Translations under genes and position numbers: made by a program
Shown here: positions 17,516 through 27,432 of the stretch, in pieces
Position numbering within the stretch: the first letter of the stretch is position 1
Layout of the letters: each line of letters begins with the position of its first letter
NCBI GenBank assembly: GCA_025462725.1
Contig: JAOAPE010000012.1
Location: forward strand, 169,942-233,941
Direction: 5' to 3'
Source of the DNA: Terriglobales bacterium
GTDB taxonomy: Bacteria > Acidobacteriota > Terriglobia > Terriglobales > Acidobacteriaceae
DNA: 64,000 nucleotides
Notes under the pieces: model-generated
Told to the model about the DNA's origin: nothing
What the model saw: the letters and a program-made list of their open reading frames with translations, nothing else
Databases searched by the model: none

Positions 17516-20500
17516 TTGAAAACTTCCCGCCATCGCGTGTCCTTGTTTCTCGCCGCATTTGTTTTCGTTTTCACTTCCATCGCCGTCGCACAAGAGTTCG
17601 GCCCCGAGGCGTTTCAATCTCTCACTTGGCGAGGCATCGGCCCGTATCGTGGCGGACGCACCAAGGCCATCACTGGAGTTCCCAGCCAACCCAGCGTCTT
17701 CTATATAGGTGTAGTGAACGGCGGCGTGTGGAAGACCAACGACTACGGCCGCACATGGAACCCGATCTTTGACGACCAGCCCACCGGCTCGATTGGCGCA
17801 GTTGCCGTCTCGCTCTCTGATCCGAATACCATCTACGTCGGCAGCGGCGAAGGATTGCACCGCCCCGATCTGTCCGTGGGCGACGGCATTTACAAATCCA
17901 CCGATGCCGGCAAGACGTGGACACATCTCGGCCTTCGCGACGGCCAGCAGATTCCCCAGATTGCAATCGATCCGAAGGACGCCAACAAGATTCTCGTCGC
18001 AGTCGCCGGACATCCCTACGGTCCAAATGAAGAGCGCGGTATCTACCGCTCCACAGATGGCGGAAAGAGTTTCAGGCGCGTCTTGTACAATGATGAGAAC
18101 ACCGGCGGCGCGGACGTAAAAATCGATCCATCGAACCCAAATATTGCCTACGCTTCACTCTGGGAAGCCCGCGAGGGCCCGTGGGAGAACGGTGCATGGA
18201 ACGGCACCGGCGGCGGAATCTACAAATCCACTGACGGCGGCGCGACTTGGAACCAGCTAACAAAGGGACTTCCCGAAGGAATCGTCCAAGCCAATCTCGC
18301 GATTTCGCAGAGCCAGCCGAATCGGCTGTTCGCTTCTGTAGCAACGAAAGAAACCGTCGCGCTTTACCACTCCGCTGACGCCGGACAAACCTGGACACAA
18401 GCCACAACTGATGCGCGCCCCGCAGGACGCATCGGCGGCGGCGATTTATCCGTACCGCGCATCGACCCCAAAAATCCTGACATCATTTACGTCACCAGCA
18501 CTGTGACTTGGAAGTCCGTTGACGGTGGAAAGACATGGACGGGATTCCGCGGCGCTCCCGGCGGAGACGATTACCAGAACATCTGGATCAATCCTGACAA
18601 CCCGCAGGTCATCGCGCTCGCCAGCGATCAAGGCGCAATCATCACCGTGAACGGCGGCTCAACCTGGAGCTCCTGGTACAACCAGCCCACCGCGCAGATG
18701 TACCACGTCAATGCTGACAATGCTTTTCCGTATCGCCTCTGTAGCGGACAGCAAGAGAGCGGTTCCGCCTGCATCTCAAGCCGCGGCAATGATGGACAAA
18801 TAACTTTCCGCGAGTGGCACCCCGTGGCTGCGGAAGAATACGGATACGTCGTTCCTGATCCGCTCGATCCTGACGTCGTCTTCGGCGGAAAAATCTCACG
18901 TTACGATCGGCGCACCAATCAGGTACAGAACATTTCCCCCAAGCCGATTCGCCCTGCCGATTTCCGAGTCGTCCGCACCGAGCCGATCGTCTTTTCGCCC
19001 GACGGACACGCGATGTACTATGCCTCGAACACGTTGTGGAAGACCACCAACGGCGGACAAAGCTGGCAGCAAGTCAGTCCTGACCTCACCCGCAAGACAT
19101 TCGAAGCGCCTGCCAGCATCGGCAAATATAAAACAGAAAAAACCGCCCAGCCCACGCAGCGCGGCGTGATCTACGCCGTTGCGATCTCTCCACTCGAACC
19201 GAATCGCATCTGGGCGGGAACCGATGATGGCCTTATCCATCTGACCACCGACGGTGGCGCGAATTGGGCTGACATCACTCCGTCGCAAAATAAACCATTC
19301 ACAAAAGTTTCCATCATTGACGCCAGCCACTTCGATCCTCAGACAGCTTACGCGGCCATCAACACCTTGCGTCTCGATGACCTGAACCCTCACATCCTGC
19401 GCACTCGCGACGCCGGCAAGACTTGGACAGAGATCGTCAACGGAATCCCGAAAGGCGAAAACGTCAACGCTGTGCGCGAAGACCCCGAGCGCAAGGGCTT
19501 GCTCTTCGCAGCGACGGAGCGCGCGGTATACGTTTCATTCGACGACGGTGACCACTGGCAATCGTTGCGACGCAACATGCCCGCAAGCTCCGTTCGCGAT
19601 GTAATCATCAAGAACGATGATCTTGTTGCTGCCACTCACGGTCGCGGCTTTTGGATCTTGGATGACATCACCCCGCTTCGCCAGCTTCAGGCAAAAACTT
19701 TGGTCGGCGATGCCTACCTCTTCCGTCCGCAAATGGCTTATCGCGTTCGTTGGAACATGAATAGTGATACTCCGCTTCCGCCGGATGAACCTGCCGGCCC
19801 CAATCCTCCGGATGGCGCCATCATTAATTACTACTTGAAATCCGCGACCTCCGGCCCCATCACGCTCGAGATTCGCGACACCGAGGGCAAAGTCCTTCGT
19901 CATTATTCCAGTGCCGACCCAATCGAGCCAATCGATCCTATGCTCGCCGTGCCCACGTATTGGGTGCGTCCACCGCAAGTGCTGGCGCATTCGGCGGGCA
20001 TGCACCGCTTTTTGTGGGACATGCACCTCGCGCCCACTCCCGGCATCAAGCCTGCTTATCCCATCTCAGCGGTCTATCGCAACACTGCACCGGACGCGAC
20101 CTCCCCGTGGGTCATGCCCGGCCAGTACACCGTCGCACTCATCGCCAACGGACAGACCTACACGCAGCCGCTCACCATCAAGATGGACCCGCGTGTGAAA
20201 ACTCTGGATGCAGACCTCGCACAGCAGTTCAAACTTTCTCGCCAGTTGTATGACGATGCGCAAACCGTTTCGGAATCCATGCAGCAAGTCGCTGCCGTTC
20301 GCAAACAGGTGCAGGATTTGCAGAAGAATCCTGCTGCGAAAGAACTCGCTCCCGCTCTCGACGCTCTCAACCAGAAGCTGCAAGCAGTAGGCGGCGGAGA
20401 AGGCGGCCGTGGCGGACGCGGCGGCGGTCCCGAACCGAAGTCATTCTCCGCGATGCGCGGCGCACTGCTCGGCCTGATGGGTGTGTTGCAAGAAGCCGAC

Positions 20501-20677
20501 ACTGCACCCACAAGCCAAGCCGTTGCGGCAATTTCAGACCTGCAAAAATCAGAGAAGACAATCTTTGACAATTGGCAATCGCTCAAGGCGCAGGATATCC
20601 CCGCACTCAACGCTCAACTAAAGACCGCGAAGCTGCCCGAAGTTGTATTGAACGGGACAGCTTCCGGCAGTAACTAG
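17516..20677 (+). CDS. Exported Asp-box beta-propeller protein (VPS10/sortilin-like)
   Basis: A 1053-residue exported protein with a signal peptide (about 1-23, ending AVAQ). Residues about 40-700 hold some eleven Asp-box repeats of the form S/T-x-D-x-G-x-T-W, such as TNDYGRTW, STDAGKTW, STDGGATW, SADAGQTW, SVDGGKTW, TTDGGANW and TRDAGKTW, the pattern of sialidase/sortilin (VPS10-type) propellers. The C-terminal third holds a beta-sandwich-like segment, a helical stretch and a Gly/Arg-rich linker near 960-975. Relatives are often labelled glycosyl hydrolase, but no catalytic residues can be named here. The start is TTG with a GGAGGA site just upstream. It heads an operon with a mannosidase and a sugar importer, suggesting glycan binding or processing. 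Confidence 0.85.
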   Translation: MKTSRHRVSLFLAAFVFVFTSIAVAQEFGPEAFQSLTWRGIGPYRGGRTKAITGVPSQPSVFYIGVVNGGVWKTNDYGRTWNPIFDDQPTGSIGAVAVSLSDPNTIYVGSGEGLHRPDLSVGDGIYKSTDAGKTWTHLGLRDGQQIPQIAIDPKDANKILVAVAGHPYGPNEERGIYRSTDGGKSFRRVLYNDENTGGADVKIDPSNPNIAYASLWEAREGPWENGAWNGTGGGIYKSTDGGATWNQLTKGLPEGIVQANLAISQSQPNRLFASVATKETVALYHSADAGQTWTQATTDARPAGRIGGGDLSVPRIDPKNPDIIYVTSTVTWKSVDGGKTWTGFRGAPGGDDYQNIWINPDNPQVIALASDQGAIITVNGGSTWSSWYNQPTAQMYHVNADNAFPYRLCSGQQESGSACISSRGNDGQITFREWHPVAAEEYGYVVPDPLDPDVVFGGKISRYDRRTNQVQNISPKPIRPADFRVVRTEPIVFSPDGHAMYYASNTLWKTTNGGQSWQQVSPDLTRKTFEAPASIGKYKTEKTAQPTQRGVIYAVAISPLEPNRIWAGTDDGLIHLTTDGGANWADITPSQNKPFTKVSIIDASHFDPQTAYAAINTLRLDDLNPHILRTRDAGKTWTEIVNGIPKGENVNAVREDPERKGLLFAATERAVYVSFDDGDHWQSLRRNMPASSVRDVIIKNDDLVAATHGRGFWILDDITPLRQLQAKTLVGDAYLFRPQMAYRVRWNMNSDTPLPPDEPAGPNPPDGAIINYYLKSATSGPITLEIRDTEGKVLRHYSSADPIEPIDPMLAVPTYWVRPPQVLAHSAGMHRFLWDMHLAPTPGIKPAYPISAVYRNTAPDATSPWVMPGQYTVALIANGQTYTQPLTIKMDPRVKTLDADLAQQFKLSRQLYDDAQTVSESMQQVAAVRKQVQDLQKNPAAKELAPALDALNQKLQAVGGGEGGRGGRGGGPEPKSFSAMRGALLGLMGVLQEADTAPTSQAVAAISDLQKSEKTIFDNWQSLKAQDIPALNAQLKTAKLPEVVLNGTASGSN

Positions 20678-20706
20678 CGAAGCCCGACTAAGGAGAATTA
20701 CGAGCC

Positions 20707-23700
20707 ATGCGTTTTCTTCGCAGGACAGCACTGCTCTGCGCCATCTCGCTCATCGCCGCATCTTCTTCAGCGCAAACGCCCGCCGCACCCGTTGATCCGC
20801 ACAAGCAGATCGTTGATCACCTGAATGCACTCGGAGATTTCCCGGGAACTTGGCGATTTCACACGGCTGACATTGCGCACGGGGAAGCTGTCGATCTCGA
20901 CGACTCCGCATGGGAGATTGCAAAGCCGAATCACAAGTGGACAGGCGGCGGCGCTTGGTTCCGTTCGACAATCGAAATACCCTCCACACTGCACGGATAT
21001 GACCTCACCGATTCCACGCTCATGCTCGACTTCAACACCGATGACGATGCGATCGTGTACGTGAATGGTGCGCGCGTCTCCATGGGAGAAGTGCTCGAAC
21101 CAACGATGATCGCGCAGCACATCAAACCCGGCGACAAGTTTGTCGTCGCCATCAAGAGCCTCGTCCTTTCAGGCGATCACAATCTGCGCACCCGCCTAAA
21201 AATCATTCCCGGGACGAAACGTCCCAATCCGCTGACCATCGCGGAAGAATTGCGCTCCGCGGATTCACTCATCGCTACACTCGCCGACAATCCCGCCGAG
21301 CGCAAGCAGCAACTCGAAGCCGCGTTCCAGGCTGTGGATGAAAAAGCTCTAGCCAATGGCAATCAGGCTGCGTTCGATGCGTCATTGAAGAATGTGCAAT
21401 TCAAACTGGAGCCTTTCCGCGAACTCTTTCAGCGATACTCAATCCGGGCCACCGGAAACGCACATATTGATATGGCATGGCTCTGGCCCGCGAGTGAGAC
21501 CGTTGACGTTGTCCGCCGCACATTCGGCACTGCGCTGCAGTTGATGAACGAATATCCCGATTACACGTTCACGCAATCGTCCGCGCAGGCGAACGCATGG
21601 CTCGATGAAAAATATCCTGACATCGCGGAAGGCATCAAGAAGCGAGTGCAGGAAGGCCGATGGGAGATCGTTGGTGGCATGTGGGTGGAGCCCGATCTCA
21701 ATATGCCAGATGGCGAATCCATTGTGCGCCAGTTGCTCATAGGCAAACGCTACTTCAAAAACGAGTTTGGGAAGGACGTCAATATCGGCTGGAACCCTGA
21801 CTCTTTCGGATACAACTGGCAACTTCCACAGATATACAAAAAATCCGGCGTCGATTATTTCGTCACGCAAAAGATTTATTGGAATGACACCACAAAGTTT
21901 CCACACAAGCTTTTCTGGTGGCAGTCGCCCGACGGGAGCCGCATCCTCACGTACTTCCCGCACGATTACGTGAACTCCATGGAACCAGCTCGCATGGCCA
22001 AAGACGTTGCCGACTACGTCCCCAAGCACAAGGATTTCCCCGAGATCATGCACCTCTATGGAATCGGCGATCACGGTGGTGGCCCAACACGCCTGATGCT
22101 CGATCGCGAAAAATTGTGGGCGAGTAATGATGTTGTGTATCCCAAGCTCGCCTTCGGAACTGCCGCATCCTTTTTCAAAGACGTTGAAGCCAAGCTGCCG
22201 CAACTCGATCTGCCGCTCTGGAACGGCGAACTCTATCTCGAATACCATCGCGGCGTTTACACAACGCAGGCTGAGACCAAGCGCCACAACCGCCGCAGCG
22301 AAGAACTGCTGCTGAATGCGGAGAAAGTTTCCGCCATAGACACACTCTTCGGACGCCACTATGCCGGCAAAGAAATTGAAGGTGCGTGGAAGAAGGTGTT
22401 GTTCAATCAATTTCACGACGTCGCCGCTGGCTCGGGCATCAATGCCATCTATCGCGATGCCGATCGTGACTACGCGGAAGTGGCGCATGTCGCCGGCGAC
22501 GAACTCCGCAGCTCACTTTCTGAACTCGGGCGCCATGTAAACACTCGCGGTGAAGGGGTGCCGCTGCTCGTCTTCAATCCGCTGGGATGGGATCGCAGCG
22601 ATGTCGCCGAAGCCGAAGTGCAGATGCCCGCGCCAACTGCAAGTGTCCACGTTGTCGATAGCAGCGGGAAAACCGTACTCTCGCAACTCGTTTCGAAAGA
22701 TTCCACCAACAACGTCAAGCTGCTGATCTCCACGAACGACGTCCCATCGCTTGGTTACAGACTCTTTCGCGTTCTCCCCGGAAAGGGCATCGCCGCTCAT
22801 TCAGATCTCGTCGCCTCTGGCACGCAGCTTGAGAACCAGTTCCTCCGTGTAAAGGTCGATCCCACGAACGGATGCATCACCAGCATCTTCGACAAGCGCA
22901 CCAACCACGAATCCATTGCGCCTGGCACCTGCGGAAATCTCCTTCAGGCGTTCCGTGACAAGCCGAAAGATTGGGACGCATGGAACATCGACTCCAACTT
23001 CGAAGACGAGAAGTGGGAGATCAAAGATGCGCAAGAAGTGAAGCTGGTTGAAAGCGGCCCGGTGCGTTCGGCCATCCGCGTGAAGCGCAAATTCCAGGAC
23101 TCCACTTTCGTGCAGGACATCGTTCTCTACGCCGCCACTCCGCGCGTTGACGTTGTCACCGACGCTGACTGGCACGAGAAGCACATTCTCATCAAGGCCG
23201 GAATCACTGTGCCGGTGGAATCGAATCTTGCCACGTTTGAAATTCCCTACGGCAGCATCGAGCGACCCACAACGCGCAACACTCCAGAAGAGAAAGCAAA
23301 ATTCGAGGTGCCTGCGCTGCGCTGGGGCGATCTCTCTGACAATAGCTTTGGTGTCAGCCTGCTCAATGAAAGCAAATATGGATACGACGCCAAGGGCAAT
23401 GTCCTCCGTCTGAGTTTGCTGCGTTCGCCCGTCTGGCCTGATCCGCACGCCGACGAAGGCCGCCATCACTTCACATATTCTTTCTATCCTCATGGTGCGG
23501 ATTGGAAACAGGGAACAGTCCGTCAGGGATATCAGCTCAACTACAAATTGTTGACTGTGAATTTGACCTCGCACGGCGGCGACATGCCAACATCGTGGTC
23601 ATTCGTGCAGATGACCCCGGCGAATCTCGTTCTCACAGCGGTGAAGAAGGCCGAAGATGACGACGGCGTTCTCTTCCGCTTCTACGAACTTGCGGGCAAA

Positions 23701-23889
23701 ACTGGCGATGCAAACCTCAAGTTCGCGCAGCCCATTGCGCAGGCATTTGAGACCAATCTGATGGAGCAGCAAGGAACACCGCTCGTGTCAGAAGGTTCCA
23801 CCGCCAAAATCACCGTCAAAGCGTACGAGATTAAGACCGTGAAAGTGATTTTCAAAAAATCGGGCGCAACTGCGCCTGCTAAGGATTAA
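20707..23889 (+). CDS. Secreted GH38 alpha-mannosidase
   Basis: A 1060-residue exported alpha-mannosidase. A signal peptide (about 1-22) precedes an N-terminal beta-sandwich (about 45-170). The GH38 catalytic domain follows, with zinc ligands in GNAHIDMAWLW (H253, D255) and the nucleophile region GWNPDSFGYN (D365), then GDHGGGPTR (H456) and FNQFHDVAAGSGI. The C-terminal beta domains (about 620-1050) are typical of the family. It lies 29 bases after the Asp-box gene and 6 bases before the ABC binding-protein gene, so one transcript is likely. It should release mannose or short mannosides in the periplasm or outside the cell for the adjacent importer. Confidence 0.93.
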   Translation: MRFLRRTALLCAISLIAASSSAQTPAAPVDPHKQIVDHLNALGDFPGTWRFHTADIAHGEAVDLDDSAWEIAKPNHKWTGGGAWFRSTIEIPSTLHGYDLTDSTLMLDFNTDDDAIVYVNGARVSMGEVLEPTMIAQHIKPGDKFVVAIKSLVLSGDHNLRTRLKIIPGTKRPNPLTIAEELRSADSLIATLADNPAERKQQLEAAFQAVDEKALANGNQAAFDASLKNVQFKLEPFRELFQRYSIRATGNAHIDMAWLWPASETVDVVRRTFGTALQLMNEYPDYTFTQSSAQANAWLDEKYPDIAEGIKKRVQEGRWEIVGGMWVEPDLNMPDGESIVRQLLIGKRYFKNEFGKDVNIGWNPDSFGYNWQLPQIYKKSGVDYFVTQKIYWNDTTKFPHKLFWWQSPDGSRILTYFPHDYVNSMEPARMAKDVADYVPKHKDFPEIMHLYGIGDHGGGPTRLMLDREKLWASNDVVYPKLAFGTAASFFKDVEAKLPQLDLPLWNGELYLEYHRGVYTTQAETKRHNRRSEELLLNAEKVSAIDTLFGRHYAGKEIEGAWKKVLFNQFHDVAAGSGINAIYRDADRDYAEVAHVAGDELRSSLSELGRHVNTRGEGVPLLVFNPLGWDRSDVAEAEVQMPAPTASVHVVDSSGKTVLSQLVSKDSTNNVKLLISTNDVPSLGYRLFRVLPGKGIAAHSDLVASGTQLENQFLRVKVDPTNGCITSIFDKRTNHESIAPGTCGNLLQAFRDKPKDWDAWNIDSNFEDEKWEIKDAQEVKLVESGPVRSAIRVKRKFQDSTFVQDIVLYAATPRVDVVTDADWHEKHILIKAGITVPVESNLATFEIPYGSIERPTTRNTPEEKAKFEVPALRWGDLSDNSFGVSLLNESKYGYDAKGNVLRLSLLRSPVWPDPHADEGRHHFTYSFYPHGADWKQGTVRQGYQLNYKLLTVNLTSHGGDMPTSWSFVQMTPANLVLTAVKKAEDDDGVLFRFYELAGKTGDANLKFAQPIAQAFETNLMEQQGTPLVSEGSTAKITVKAYEIKTVKVIFKKSGATAPAKD

Positions 23890-23895
23890 TCCAAG

Positions 23896-24888
23896 ATGCG
23901 CAAGAACCTTCTTCTGCTTTTCATTTGTGCGCTGGCACTTACCGGATGCAACCGCAAGTCCGGTGAGCAAGCCAAGACGTTTACCATCGCCGTAATCCCG
24001 CAAGGTTCTACGCACGAATTCTGGAAGAGCATTCACGCCGGCGCGATGAAGTCCGCGCAGGACTTCGCCGCCAAGGGCGTCACCGTGAACGTGATTTGGA
24101 AGGGCCCCATGCGTGAGGACGACCGCGAGCAACAAGTTCAGGTCGTCGAAGGGTTTCTCGCGCAAGGTATCAACGGCCTCGTCCTCGCTCCATTCGATAA
24201 GGACGCGCTCGTCCGCCCCATCGAGGAAGCATCGCGCGCGGGTATTCCCACCGTCGTCGTTGATTCCGGCCTGAACTCGCAAACTCCCATCAGCTTTGTC
24301 GCCAGCAACAACTATCACGGCGGAGAACTCGCCGCGGAAGAGATGGGCAAATTGCTCGGCGGAAAAGGCAAGGTTCTCGTCCTCCGATACCAGGAAGGCG
24401 TCAGCAGCACTGAGCAGCGCGAAAAAGGATTTCTCGAGAGCCTCAAGGCCGACTTCCCGAACATCCAAGTTGTCTCTTCCAATCAATTCGCCGGCGCAAC
24501 GCGCGACACCGCAAAGACCGCCACGGAAAATTTGCTGAACCGCTTCGGCGGCGAAGTCCAGGGCATGTTCACGCCGAATGAATCCTCCACCGCCGGTGCG
24601 CTGCTCGCGCTTGATGACTCGGGACGCGCCGGCAAGATCCGCTTTATCGGCTTCGACACCAGTGACATCTTTGTGCAAGCGATGAAGCAGAGGAAACTCG
24701 ACGGCATCGTAGTGCAGAACCCATTTCGCATGGGTGAACTCGGCCTGAAGGCCATGGTGGACCACCTCATGAAGCAGCCGATTGAAAAGCGCGTGGATAC
24801 CGGTGTTACGCTCATCACCCCGTCAACACTGGACAAACCTGAATCGCAAGGGTTGTTGTATCCTCCGATCGAGCAGTATCTGAAATAG
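23896..24888 (+). CDS. Sugar ABC transporter substrate-binding lipoprotein
   Basis: A 330-residue periplasmic binding protein of the ribose/galactose (RbsB, peripla_BP_4) family. The lipobox is LTGC near residue 18. FTIAVIPQGSTHEFWKSIHA is the first ligand-binding strand, GINGLVLAPFDKDAL and RFIGFDTSDIFVQAM are typical hinge-lobe motifs. As a lipoprotein it is tethered to the membrane. It follows the alpha-mannosidase by 6 bases and precedes the ATPase by 2, so mannose or a manno-oligosaccharide is the likely ligand (inference from context only). Confidence 0.92.
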   Translation: MRKNLLLLFICALALTGCNRKSGEQAKTFTIAVIPQGSTHEFWKSIHAGAMKSAQDFAAKGVTVNVIWKGPMREDDREQQVQVVEGFLAQGINGLVLAPFDKDALVRPIEEASRAGIPTVVVDSGLNSQTPISFVASNNYHGGELAAEEMGKLLGGKGKVLVLRYQEGVSSTEQREKGFLESLKADFPNIQVVSSNQFAGATRDTAKTATENLLNRFGGEVQGMFTPNESSTAGALLALDDSGRAGKIRFIGFDTSDIFVQAMKQRKLDGIVVQNPFRMGELGLKAMVDHLMKQPIEKRVDTGVTLITPSTLDKPESQGLLYPPIEQYLK

Positions 24889-24890
24889 CC

Positions 24891-26411
24891 ATGCCTCTGC
24901 TGCAACTCTCCGGGATCAAAAAGCGCTTTGGCGCAACCGTCGCTCTGAACGGTGTCAGCCTCGCCGTTGAGCCGGGAGAAGTCCACGCGCTCATCGGCGA
25001 GAACGGCGCTGGTAAGAGCACGCTAATGAATATTCTGAGCGGTGGATTTCCCGCCGACTCCGGTGAGATGCATTTCTCGGAATCACCATACGCACCGGCA
25101 GGGCCAAGCGACGCCCGTTCCCGCGGCATCGCGCATATCCATCAAGAGCTTTCGTTGTGTCCGCATCTTTCTGTTGCGGAAAACATTCTGCTCGGCATGG
25201 AGCCTTCCCGATATGGCGTCATCGATCGCGCTGCCATGTCTACGCGCGCACGTCAGCTGCTCAACGAATTCGGGTGTGATCACATTGTTCCCGAGCAGAT
25301 AGTCGCGTCACTCTCCGTTCCTGACCAACAAGTGGTGGAGATCTGCCGCGCGCTCGCCTCCAATGCCCGCATCATCCTAATGGACGAGCCCACCAGCAGC
25401 CTCACGCAACACAGTGTGCAACGCTTGTTCCGCGTCATTCGCCAGTTACGCGATCAGGGTGTGGCCATCATTTACATCAGCCATTTTCTGGAGGAAGTCC
25501 GTGAGATTGCCGACCGCTACACCGTCCTGCGCGATGGAGCCAGCGTGGACACTGGAAGCATCAGCCCCGTCTCTGACTCGAATCTAGTCGCAGCGATGGT
25601 CGGCCGCGAAGTTGAAAGCATCTTCACGCATCATGCATCCCCTACGCACTCAGGAACTGATACTCCGATACTCGAAGTCCGCAATCTCTCTTTTCCTCCG
25701 CGTCTCGCTTCGGCAAGTTTTGATCTTTATCGCGGAGAAGTTCTTGGAATCGGCGGCCTCGTCGGTTCCGGGCGCACCGAGATGGTCCGCGCTCTCTTCG
25801 GATTGGCGCGCGCTTCTGGCACCGTAAAACTTTCAGGCCGTGAGATTCGCGTCAGCAATGTTTCCAGCAGTGAACAAATCCAGAACAACTTCGGCTATCT
25901 CAGCGAGGACCGCAAAGGGGAAGGCCTCTGCTTACAGATGTCAATTGCCGACAATCTCACCATCAGCCGTATGTCTGACTTCTCGCGAGCTGGATGGATC
26001 GACGCCGCCAAACAGAAAAATGCCTCTGCCAAAATCATTGCTACACTCGGGATTAAAACGAAAAGTGCGGACACTCCCGCGCTCCGTCTCTCCGGGGGTA
26101 ACCAGCAAAAAGTTGCGCTCGGACGCCTGCTCCATCAGAATCCTGACATCCTCTTGCTCGACGAGCCCACTCGCGGTGTGGACATCCGCAGCAAGTCTGA
26201 CATTTACAAAGAGATTCGCGCCCTCGCCGCAGAGGGCAAAGCCATTTTGATGGTCAGCTCATATCTGCCAGAATTGCTCGGAATCTGCGACCGCATCGCC
26301 GTAATGTCCCGTGGACGTCTCTCTCCCGCGCGCGCGGTGGTCTCGTGGACACCGCAATCCATCATGGAAGCCGCGATTGGCGATGCCGCTCCACAACAGA
26401 ATGCCGGATAG
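24891..26411 (+). CDS. Sugar ABC transporter ATPase (RbsA/MglA-type, double NBD)
   Basis: A 506-residue duplicated ATP-binding subunit of a CUT2-family sugar importer. The first domain has Walker A GENGAGKST, signature-region LSVPDQQVVEICRAL and Walker B ILMDEPTSSLT. The second has the usual degenerate loop VGSGRTEMV, the signature LSGGNQQKVALGRLL and LLLDEPTRGVDI. This pattern of one intact and one degenerate Walker A is normal for RbsA. It sits between the binding-protein and permease genes with 2-base and about zero-base spacing. Confidence 0.95.
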   Translation: MPLLQLSGIKKRFGATVALNGVSLAVEPGEVHALIGENGAGKSTLMNILSGGFPADSGEMHFSESPYAPAGPSDARSRGIAHIHQELSLCPHLSVAENILLGMEPSRYGVIDRAAMSTRARQLLNEFGCDHIVPEQIVASLSVPDQQVVEICRALASNARIILMDEPTSSLTQHSVQRLFRVIRQLRDQGVAIIYISHFLEEVREIADRYTVLRDGASVDTGSISPVSDSNLVAAMVGREVESIFTHHASPTHSGTDTPILEVRNLSFPPRLASASFDLYRGEVLGIGGLVGSGRTEMVRALFGLARASGTVKLSGREIRVSNVSSSEQIQNNFGYLSEDRKGEGLCLQMSIADNLTISRMSDFSRAGWIDAAKQKNASAKIIATLGIKTKSADTPALRLSGGNQQKVALGRLLHQNPDILLLDEPTRGVDIRSKSDIYKEIRALAAEGKAILMVSSYLPELLGICDRIAVMSRGRLSPARAVVSWTPQSIMEAAIGDAAPQQNAG

Positions 26412-26412
26412 T

Positions 26413-27420
26413 ATGGCCACACCATCTCCCAATCCCCTCGTTGTTGAAGTGCCGAAGCAGCACAGGTTTCGGCGCTGGATCGAAGTCGCCGGACCGTTTC
26501 TGGGGCTGATCGCCGTCATTGCTTTCTTCGCGATCATCAGTGGTTCGCCTGATCGCTTTCTCTCCGTCGCCAACATCCGCATCGTGCTCGCACAGACTGT
26601 CATTGTTGCGCTGGGCGCAATCGGGATGACGGTCATCATCGTTAGCGCAGGGATAGATCTGTCCGTCGGCGCAGCGGTCGCGCTCACCAGCGTCATCGCC
26701 GCACTCGCGTTGCGCAATGGGATGAGTCCTGTTGTGGCGCTTGTCCTGGCAATCCTCGTGGGTGGGATAGTGGGCCTGCTTAACGGACTCGCCGTTACTC
26801 GGCTGCGGGTCGTCCCTTTTATCGCGACATTAGGAATGCTGGGTGTGGCCCGTGGGCTGGCAAAGTATTTTGCGAATCAGCAGACGGTCAATGCTCCCGC
26901 CACGTGGATCAACGAGCTGGCCGTGAGTTTTCCAACGCGCCCGTGGATGCTGGTCGCCCCGGGTGTGTGGATTGCCATCGTGCTTGCGGTCTTCATGACT
27001 CTTGTGTTGGGCAAGTCCGTCTTTGGACGGCGCGTATTTGCCGTCGGATCGAACGAAGCCGCAGCCCGCGCCTGCGGAATTCATGTGGAACGCATGAAGT
27101 TGATGATCTACACGGTTGGCGGACTCTTCTTCGGACTCGCGGGTGTGATGCAGATGTCACGATTGCGGCAGGGAGATCCCACAGTGGCCGTCGGCGTTGA
27201 ACTGGATGTGATTGCAGCCGTGGTGATCGGTGGTGGAAGTTTGAATGGCGGCGAGGGAAGCATTCTAGGCGCGATGATAGGCGCGCTCATTATGGCCTTC
27301 CTCCGCAATGGATGCCTACAGATGGGATGGGCCAATTACGTTCAGGAAATCATCATTGGCGTCATCATCGTGCTCGCCGTGGCTGCGGACCGCTATCGTG
27401 CGAAGGCGGCCCAAGCTTAG
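26413..27420 (+). CDS. Sugar ABC transporter permease (RbsC-type)
   Basis: A membrane permease of about 335 residues and 8-10 TM segments in the CUT2 family. GMTVIIVSAGIDLSVGAAVA is the canonical RbsC/MglC signature and GGGSLNGGEGSILGAMIGAL the second one. ATG 26413, one base after the ATPase stop, is used; ATG 26401, overlapping the ATPase by 11 bases, is a near alternative. It closes the glycan operon; the next genes run on the opposite strand. The sugar is unknown, but the operon partner is an alpha-mannosidase. Confidence 0.94.
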   Translation: MATPSPNPLVVEVPKQHRFRRWIEVAGPFLGLIAVIAFFAIISGSPDRFLSVANIRIVLAQTVIVALGAIGMTVIIVSAGIDLSVGAAVALTSVIAALALRNGMSPVVALVLAILVGGIVGLLNGLAVTRLRVVPFIATLGMLGVARGLAKYFANQQTVNAPATWINELAVSFPTRPWMLVAPGVWIAIVLAVFMTLVLGKSVFGRRVFAVGSNEAAARACGIHVERMKLMIYTVGGLFFGLAGVMQMSRLRQGDPTVAVGVELDVIAAVVIGGGSLNGGEGSILGAMIGALIMAFLRNGCLQMGWANYVQEIIIGVIIVLAVAADRYRAKAAQA

Positions 27421-27432
27421 TCACCGAGCAAA

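Noticed and set aside
21439..22488. A 349-residue open frame on the minus strand
   Set aside because: It is antisense to the catalytic domain of the GH38 mannosidase, which has clear active-site motifs; no family motif is seen on the minus strand.
23788..24765. A 325-residue open frame on the minus strand
   Set aside because: It is antisense to the sugar-binding lipoprotein gene and has no recognisable domain.
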